NCBI GenBank assembly: GCA_015520785.1
Contig: WAPJ01000034.1
Span: 1-6,126, forward strand
Origin: Candidatus Woesearchaeota archaeon
Lineage (GTDB): Archaea > Nanobdellota > Nanobdellia > Woesearchaeales > WAPJ01
DNA: 6,126 nt
Reading direction: 5' to 3'
The position numbers and the translations under genes are program-made. Shown one piece after another: positions 1 to 3,544 of the stretch. Below the pieces are notes generated by a model, which was not told the DNA's origin, ran no database searches, and saw only the letters and a list, made by a program, of their open reading frames with translations. Within the stretch, counting starts at the first letter, position 1. Each line of letters starts with the position of its first letter.

Positions 1-8
1 ATTTAAAC
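1..8 (-). promoter_or_regulatory. Possible box A for a gene beyond the left edge
   Basis: Read on the minus strand this is GTTTAAAT, close to the archaeal TATA consensus. It lies just past the 3' end of tRNA-Val, as the ccdA box A lies just past tRNA-Leu. By the spacing used elsewhere in this window, the start it serves would be about 25 bases outside the window. This is inference from one motif at the edge. Confidence 0.35.
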
Positions 9-18
9 ATTGGGGGTG

Positions 19-91
19 TGGGCTCGCCCGGATTCGAACCGGGGACTTCCACCTCGTAAGGGTGGCGTCATACCCACTAGACCACGAGCCC
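19..91 (-). tRNA. tRNA-Val (anticodon TAC)
   Basis: The cloverleaf folds completely on the minus strand. The seven-pair acceptor stem GGGCTCG/CGAGCCC joins 85-91 to 20-26, with discriminator A at 19. The T arm at 27-43 has five pairs and the loop TTCGAAT. The anticodon stem CCACC/GGTGG encloses the loop CTTACGA, giving anticodon TAC (plus-strand 56-58), which reads GUA valine codons. The D arm has a three-pair GTC/GAC stem. There is no intron, and CCA is not encoded (the bases after the discriminator read CAC), so CCA must be added by nucleotidyltransferase. A TATA element lies about 29 bases upstream. Confidence 0.96.
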
Positions 92-115
92 AGGAGTGTG
101 GAAGCATCCGGCCGG

Positions 116-125
116 CTTATAAAAC
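116..125 (-). promoter_or_regulatory. Box A (TATA) promoter of tRNA-Val
   Basis: The minus strand reads GTTTTATAAG, centred about 29 bases before the tRNA 5' end at 91. This is the spacing expected when archaeal transcription starts at or near the mature 5' end. The other two tRNA genes here have the same spacing (29 and 30). Confidence 0.75.
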
Positions 126-215
126 ATGAGGCGTGCCAACCATGTTCTTTTATCTTGGTCTTCGCTTCACCATTCACCTCTTTTTCTTCACAGATCGCCC
201 TCCTAAGGCTGAGAA

Positions 216-335
216 GGTCTCATCTTCAGGAAGAAAAAAATGCGTGGGGGTGGAGAAGAGAGAAAGAAAGGTGTGGAAGGAATACAGGGAAGGGAGAAGA
301 AAGGAAGAGAAGTTTGATGAAGGAGGATACGTAAA
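216..335. other. Purine-rich intergenic tract with possible terminator for the HhH gene
   Basis: The plus strand is almost all A/G from about 216 to 335, so a leftward transcript leaving the 346-1014 gene would be long pyrimidine-rich RNA ending near a run of seven T (240-234 on the minus strand). Archaeal termination commonly uses U-rich runs, so this may be a terminator zone. A short inverted repeat, tcttc/gaaga, sits at 223-234 where the composition changes. From 140 to 190 the plus strand is instead pyrimidine-rich. I find no convincing gene between 126 and 345. Confidence 0.4.
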
Positions 336-345
336 GGGTTAAGGC

Positions 346-1014
346 TTATGCTTTCGTCTTCCGCTTCGCGCGTGTTGCTTTTTGCAAGCTGCGGAGCTCG
401 TTCCACTTCCCCTCAGCGGCTAATACTGCTTGACGCTGCCAGTCTGCAGGCTTGGGCGCGCGGACACCAGCCTTGCGGGCGATGCGTTCAAGCTCGGCTA
501 CTGAGGCATTTGCAAGCTGCTTGTATGTCTTAATGCCGGCACGCTGGAGGGCCGTGGCAAGTCTTGGACCGATGCCGCGGATGAGGGTGAGATCATCCTT
601 CCGTTGGCGTTTCTGTCTGGTCTTCCGTGGCTTCTCCTCAGGGGGGAGGCGAAGCGTGGTCTTCCTGCGTCCCGTGACGTTCTGTGCTGTTTTTTTGGAA
701 GGTCTTGTGGAGACTGGATGCTTCTGCTTCTGCAGCGTCTGCTGGTGGGGGATGATGAGGAGGAGGTAGAGGAGGATGGCAATGCCCAGCCAGAACCATG
801 CGCTCAGCCGGAGGATGCTGGTGAGGATGAGGATGAGCATGCTGCTGATGAGGATGAGCCTTCCAGCAGTGGGCTCGGTGAGGAAGAGCCATGCGCTCCC
901 GAGGATGATAACCGCGGCTGCGAGTGCTTCCAGCAGGGGCATGCTGAGCACGCTGCTTATGCCACCGATAACCGTGAGGAGGATGAGGAGGAAGATGAAC
1001 GTGTCGCGTACCAT
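346..1014 (-). CDS. Membrane-anchored helix-hairpin-helix protein
   Basis: A 222-aa protein. Residues about 5-89 contain four hydrophobic segments (about 5-24, 27-46, 52-70 and 72-89). A basic, Lys/Arg-rich linker runs from about 95 to 139. A helix-hairpin-helix domain occupies about 140-208. It opens with DDLTLIRGIGPRLATALQRAG, whose GIGP hairpin (147-150) is followed by the pattern of GIKTYKQLA and a tail containing DWQRQA and EGKWNEL. These are typical of the compact HhH modules appended to many bacterial and archaeal proteins. HhH modules bind DNA non-specifically or mediate protein contacts, so a membrane-tethered DNA-binding role is possible but inferred. The start at 1014 is chosen because a box A is centred 27 bases upstream (1037-1045), making the transcript leaderless. 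The very basic C-terminus (RAKRKTKA) also suits nucleic acid contact. The precise family is not recognised. Confidence 0.85.
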   Translation of the reverse strand: MVRDTFIFLLILLTVIGGISSVLSMPLLEALAAAVIILGSAWLFLTEPTAGRLILISSMLILILTSILRLSAWFWLGIAILLYLLLIIPHQQTLQKQKHPVSTRPSKKTAQNVTGRRKTTLRLPPEEKPRKTRQKRQRKDDLTLIRGIGPRLATALQRAGIKTYKQLANASVAELERIARKAGVRAPKPADWQRQAVLAAEGKWNELRSLQKATRAKRKTKA

Positions 1015-1036
1015 GCAGTGTGTGAAAGCCCCACCC

Positions 1037-1045
1037 CTATAAAAG
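1037..1045 (-). promoter_or_regulatory. Box A promoter of the membrane HhH gene
   Basis: The minus strand reads CTTTTATAG, centred at 1041, which is 27 bases before the ATG at 1014. This predicts a transcription start at or very near the ATG. No Shine-Dalgarno sequence is seen before the start, in keeping with leaderless translation. Confidence 0.7.
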
Positions 1046-1387
1046 CGTTTTCATTATAGAGTGATTACGAGTGAGAGGGGTGTTTTTAGGAGGAGCGAAG
1101 GGGTCAAATCTTATTCCTCTTCTCGCCTGCTTTAGCACCCGTTTCTTCCCCCAGCTGGAAACCATACATCATCTCAATCAAACCCTCCCCTCCCAGAAGC
1201 TTCTTCACTCCTTCACGGGAGGGAGTCATTGAAGGAGAAGATGAAGGAGGAGAGAGGAAAAAGAAGAGGGAGGAAAAAGAGGCCGGGGAAAGAGGGAGGA
1301 GAAAAGGGAGTGTGGAAGAAAAGCGAAGGGGTAGAGAATGAAAAGGATGAAAAGGGAAGGAGGAGAGGGAGAAGGGGAGGTGGGATG
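1046..1387. other. Intergenic region with pyrimidine-to-purine strand switch
   Basis: No confident gene is seen here. From about 1107 to 1216 the plus strand is pyrimidine-rich, and from about 1217 to 1384 it is almost entirely purine. An inverted repeat ctccttca/tgaaggag (1208-1215 and 1230-1237) lies at the switch. Downstream of tRNA-Ser (which ends at 1388) the minus strand is therefore a long C/T-rich tract with several runs of four or five T (for example 1278-1274 and 1262-1258), a plausible termination zone for the tRNA transcript. A marginal 41-codon frame (1104-1229, minus) is listed separately. Confidence 0.5.
1104..1229 (-). CDS. Marginal small ORF, 41 aa
   Basis: The frame starts MTPSREGVKKLLGGEG and ends GEKRNKI before TGA. 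It has a mixed charged and hydrophobic composition that could form two short helices, unlike the Ser/Pro/Leu gibberish produced by the pyrimidine tract upstream. However, no TATA element lies about 27 bases before the ATG, the position is between the tRNA-Ser terminator zone and the next promoter, and I recognise no family. It may be a chance frame in purine-rich DNA or a decayed gene end. Confidence 0.15.
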   Translation of the reverse strand: MTPSREGVKKLLGGEGLIEMMYGFQLGEETGAKAGEKRNKI

Positions 1388-1472
1388 CGCCGCGGGTGGG
1401 ATTCGAACCCACAATCCCCAAGCGGGGACTGGCTTTCAAGGCCAGCGCACTACCAGGTTATGCGACCGCGGC
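1388..1472 (-). tRNA. tRNA-Ser (anticodon TGA)
   Basis: A class II tRNA on the minus strand. The acceptor stem GCCGCGG/CCGCGGC joins 1466-1472 to 1389-1395, with discriminator G at 1388, the base expected for serine tRNA. The T arm has GTGGG/CCCAC around TTCGAAT. The anticodon stem CTGGC/GCCAG encloses CTTGAAA, giving TGA (plus-strand 1436-1438), which reads UCA. The long variable arm pairs TCCCC with GGGGA, the identity feature of serine tRNA. There is no intron and no encoded CCA. Confidence 0.96.
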
Positions 1473-1492
1473 AAGGGAGGAGAGAAAGAAAA

Positions 1493-1509
1493 GAAGGTTT
1501 AAAACCTTC
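1493..1509. promoter_or_regulatory. Palindromic TATA element shared by tRNA-Ser and a divergent gene
   Basis: The sequence gaaggtttaaaaccttc has perfect 8-base arms around the central A at 1501. It lies 29 bases from the tRNA-Ser 5' end (1472) and 28 bases from the ATG at 1529, so it is at the midpoint of the divergent pair. The purine-rich GAAGG flank sits immediately upstream of the TATA core in both directions, where an archaeal BRE would bind TFB. One TBP site probably serves both genes. This is seen in the sequence; bidirectional use is inferred. Confidence 0.7.
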
Positions 1510-1528
1510 CCCTCGGAAGGGCGAGTGT

Positions 1529-2005
1529 ATGCCCGAGCCCTTCCACGTATACACATCCTCCCGCCAGGAGACGTGCTTCTACATCCTGCCACGCGTAAAA
1601 GCCTTCCTCACTGAGCATGCACTCCACCCAGAAGACTGCCTCCCCTCGCGAGAAGCATGGGAGCCACTCATCGTAAGCCGCTTGGAGGAACGTGACTGCC
1701 TGCCGGGAGAGATGCGTTTCGCATGCCTCCTCACCGGCTGGATCAGCCGGCTCGAACCGGCAGAGAAGGGAGTGCGCTGGGAGGGTGAGGAGGAGAATAC
1801 GGAAGCGTTTCTCACGCGTGCGCGTATGCGTGCAGGCCTCATTGACGCGTACACGCTTCACTGCACGCCTCCTCACGGCAGGCCCGTCCTCCTCATTGCA
1901 CGCGTCTATCATACGCCGCTCACGGAAGAACCAGTATCCTGTCCTCAGGATATACGCCCCATCGCCTTCCGCATCCATACGAGGAGGATGGAGCAGAGGG
2001 GATGA
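1529..2005 (+). CDS. Unrecognised 158-aa cytosolic protein
   Basis: I do not recognise a family. The frame begins MPEPFHVYTSSRQETCFYIL and ends RRMEQRG before TGA. It has no signal peptide or membrane segment, and six cysteines (residues 16, 37, 57, 66, 112 and 138) without the paired CxxC spacing of a zinc ribbon. It has two acidic stretches and a hydrophobic strand-like segment RPVLLIARVYH near 118-128. The start is chosen because the palindromic TATA element at 1493-1509 is centred 28 bases upstream, giving a leaderless transcript. Codon choice (frequent ctc, atc, acg, cgc) matches the polymerase gene. The opposite strand also stays open (1499-2035), but that frame runs through this promoter and into the end of ccdA and has no promoter of its own. 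The gene converges on ccdA with only seven bases between the stops. Confidence 0.72.
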   Translation: MPEPFHVYTSSRQETCFYILPRVKAFLTEHALHPEDCLPSREAWEPLIVSRLEERDCLPGEMRFACLLTGWISRLEPAEKGVRWEGEEENTEAFLTRARMRAGLIDAYTLHCTPPHGRPVLLIARVYHTPLTEEPVSCPQDIRPIAFRIHTRRMEQRG

Positions 2006-2012
2006 GCGTGGT

Positions 2013-2714
2013 TTAGCGTGTGGTGAAACTCCCACCGGAAAGCTGGGCGAGCAGGTCTATCCTGCCCGTGATGAGGAGGAGTGCGAGGAGGATGAGGAGG
2101 ATACCGCTGAGAATGGTCACGACGCGCACGATTCTCTTAGAACGCTTAATCAGGCTGAGCGTCTCGTGGAGGAAGAAGCCGCTGAGGATGAAGGGGAAGC
2201 CGAGGCCGAGCGTATAGGCGAGCATGAGGCTGACCGCCTCGCCAGGCCGTGTGGCTGCGAGCGTCATGATACTCCCGAGGATAGGGCCGATGCAGGGACT
2301 CCAGCCCGTGGCAAAGGCAATGCCGAAGAGGAATGCGGAGAGATACTGGTAGCGCGTGCGCGGCTGGAATTTCCGCTCCTGTTCTAGTGCGGGGAGGTGG
2401 ATGATGCCGAGGATGATGAGCGCGAAGAAGAGCACGACGAGACCGCCGAGAACCTGGAAGAAGCGTGCGAATGTCTCACTCATGCTGCCGAAGAAGATGC
2501 GGATGATCACGCTCAAAAGCGTGAAGACGAGTGCCGCGCCGAGCACGAAGAGACTGGCGCTTATCAGGTTTCGCACGCGCGCACCCCTACTCGTATCCTG
2601 AATGCTCGTCCCCGCGAGGAACGTGAGGAAACCAGGAAGGATAGGCCAGATGCATGGGCTGAGAAAGGTGAAGAAGCCTGCGAGGAAGGCAATGCTGAGC
2701 GTGACCTCACTCAT
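2013..2714 (-). CDS. ccdA: CcdA-type thiol-disulfide transmembrane electron carrier
   Basis: A 233-aa membrane protein of the DsbD transmembrane-domain/CcdA family, which passes reducing electrons from cytosolic thioredoxin across the membrane to extracytoplasmic thiol proteins, for example in cytochrome c maturation or disulfide isomerisation. About six hydrophobic segments are visible (about 5-35, 50-76, 85-107, 123-155, 160-183 and 196-218). The two family-defining cysteines are in pseudo-repeated motifs: FLSPCIWPILPGFL (C21, helix 1) and GWSPCIGPILGSI (C141, helix 4). No thioredoxin-like domain is fused, so a separate partner is needed and none is in the window. The start at 2714 is preferred over upstream in-frame ATGs (2750, 2792) because the box A at 2739-2747 precedes it by 29 bases and the upstream choices would fall in the promoter or in tRNA-Leu. 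Length is normal for the family. Confidence 0.93.
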   Translation of the reverse strand: MSEVTLSIAFLAGFFTFLSPCIWPILPGFLTFLAGTSIQDTSRGARVRNLISASLFVLGAALVFTLLSVIIRIFFGSMSETFARFFQVLGGLVVLFFALIILGIIHLPALEQERKFQPRTRYQYLSAFLFGIAFATGWSPCIGPILGSIMTLAATRPGEAVSLMLAYTLGLGFPFILSGFFLHETLSLIKRSKRIVRVVTILSGILLILLALLLITGRIDLLAQLSGGSFTTR

Positions 2715-2738
2715 AGTGTGCCAGGCCCCTTCACACTC

Positions 2739-2747
2739 ATTTTTAAG
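2739..2747 (-). promoter_or_regulatory. Box A promoter of ccdA
   Basis: The minus strand reads CTTAAAAAT, centred at 2743, 29 bases before the ATG at 2714. It fits between the 3' end of tRNA-Leu (2764) and ccdA, implying that ccdA is transcribed separately from the tRNA and leaderless. Confidence 0.65.
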
Positions 2748-2763
2748 CATTATCACAAAAGTG

Positions 2764-2849
2764 TGCGGGGGGTGGGATTTGAACCCACGCACCCACTCAG
2801 GGACCGGCTCCTAAGGCCGGCGCATTAGACCAGGCTCTGCCACCCCCGC
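2764..2849 (-). tRNA. tRNA-Leu (anticodon TAG)
   Basis: A class II tRNA on the minus strand. The acceptor stem GCGGGGG/CCCCCGC joins 2843-2849 to 2765-2771, with discriminator A at 2764, as expected for leucine. The T arm has GTGGG/CCCAC around TTCAAAT. The anticodon stem CCGGC/GCCGG encloses CTTAGGA, giving TAG (plus-strand 2811-2813), which reads CUA. The variable arm is long. There is no intron, and CCA is not encoded (CAC follows the discriminator). Confidence 0.96.
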
Positions 2850-2874
2850 ATGGAAGACCACGGAGGAGGATAAG

Positions 2875-2883
2875 ATATTTAAG
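2875..2883. promoter_or_regulatory. TATA element shared by tRNA-Leu and a divergent gene
   Basis: The plus strand reads atatttaag (minus CTTAAATAT), centred at 2879. That is 30 bases from the tRNA-Leu 5' end at 2849 and 30 bases from the ATG at 2909, exactly the midpoint. No second TATA-like element in the 59-base gap fits either start as well. The plus-strand flank upstream of the core (ggaggataag) is purine-rich like a BRE. Shared use is inferred from geometry. Confidence 0.65.
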
Positions 2884-2908
2884 CCCACCCATCATAAGAG
2901 GATGGATA

Positions 2909-3544
2909 ATGCGTGTGCGCTGGGATATTCTCATTGGGATCAGCAGCATCCTCCTCGCCCTCAGCCTCTTCCTCCTCACCCATCCTCCTCCTCAAACACC
3001 ATCCTCCTCTCAAGAAGAAGTCATCTATACCCTCCCCCCACTCCTCGCGGGAAGGGTGAATATGAGCAGTCCACTCATTCTTCATACCGTCTGGGAGAAT
3101 GGTACGCCAGCACAAGCAGTAGTCATTCTCGGCGGGATGACGTGTAACACCACGCTCAATGGGTTATGCACGCTCAGCCCACCCCCAGGCGTCTATACGG
3201 TGCTCGCACTCGCGCCCGGAAGCAGGCTCGGCATGACCAACTTCACCCTGCGAGAACGAGCGGAAGTCACACTCACCCTCCATCCAGCACGGAGGATCAC
3301 GTGCGAGGGCGTGTATGAGAAGCGGATTATCGCGCCGGGCACGCGGAGCGAGGCGCGCGAAGCAATCATCCAGTGCGACCAGGAGGAACTCCTCGTGTAT
3401 GATCCCTTCACACTCCATGCATTCTGGCAGCTTGAGAATGAGAGCAGAGTAAGAATTGAAGGCTGGCTTGCAGCTGGGAAGCATGGCTGGTGGGGATTCA
3501 AGCAGGGCGTCTATCCCTTCCGGATTATGCGTGTTTCTTCATAA
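2909..3544 (+). CDS. Secreted or membrane-anchored protein with beta-sandwich-like domain
   Basis: A 211-aa protein of unknown family. Residues 1-25 form a signal or anchor segment: basic MRVRW followed by a hydrophobic run to about 24. A proline/serine-rich linker (26-36) follows. Residues about 67-103 resemble carboxypeptidase-regulatory or PEGA-like beta-sandwich modules (AQAVVILGG, then NGLCTLSPPPGVYTVLALAPG). Four cysteines (79, 87, 132 and 156) lie in the outer part, and five N-x-S/T sequons are present (N51, N64, N80, N111, N177), so disulfides and archaeal N-glycosylation are plausible. The start is supported by a TATA element centred 30 bases upstream, implying a leaderless mRNA. The 3' end overlaps the end of the polymerase gene by 20 bases, tail to tail. 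The nearby ccdA suggests, but does not show, a thiol-chemistry link. Confidence 0.82.
   Translation: MRVRWDILIGISSILLALSLFLLTHPPPQTPSSSQEEVIYTLPPLLAGRVNMSSPLILHTVWENGTPAQAVVILGGMTCNTTLNGLCTLSPPPGVYTVLALAPGSRLGMTNFTLRERAEVTLTLHPARRITCEGVYEKRIIAPGTRSEAREAIIQCDQEELLVYDPFTLHAFWQLENESRVRIEGWLAAGKHGWWGFKQGVYPFRIMRVSS

Noticed and set aside
216..335. Purine tracts as a tandem repeat, CRISPR or mobile-element end
   Set aside because: The tracts share composition but no repeated unit, no spacer pattern and no flanking target duplication that I can see.
142..342. Plus-strand frame of 66 codons divergent from tRNA-Val (starting MFFYLGLRF)
   Set aside because: I looked for a third shared-TATA pair here, but the ATG is only about 21 bases from the centre of the TATA element instead of 28-30, and most of the frame is the Lys/Arg/Glu product of a purine tract.
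1229..2005. An N-terminal extension of the 158-aa protein to 258 codons
   Set aside because: The extension reads through the purine tract and straight across tRNA-Ser; its first 100 residues are Lys/Arg/Glu/Gly low-complexity.
1499..2035. Minus-strand frame of 178 codons opposite the 158-aa gene
   Set aside because: It would begin inside ccdA and end inside the palindromic promoter, and has no TATA element at the right distance. The plus-strand frame has a well-placed promoter and matching codon use.
2013..2792. A longer ccdA starting at 2792
   Set aside because: The first codons would lie in the T arm of tRNA-Leu and across the ccdA box A. The ATG at 2714 places helix 1 and its SPC motif at the usual distance from the N-terminus.
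2397..2828. Acidic plus-strand frame opposite ccdA and through tRNA-Leu
   Set aside because: It is the complement of hydrophobic codons in the CcdA helices, giving a Glu/Asp/Ala-rich product, and it runs into a tRNA gene.
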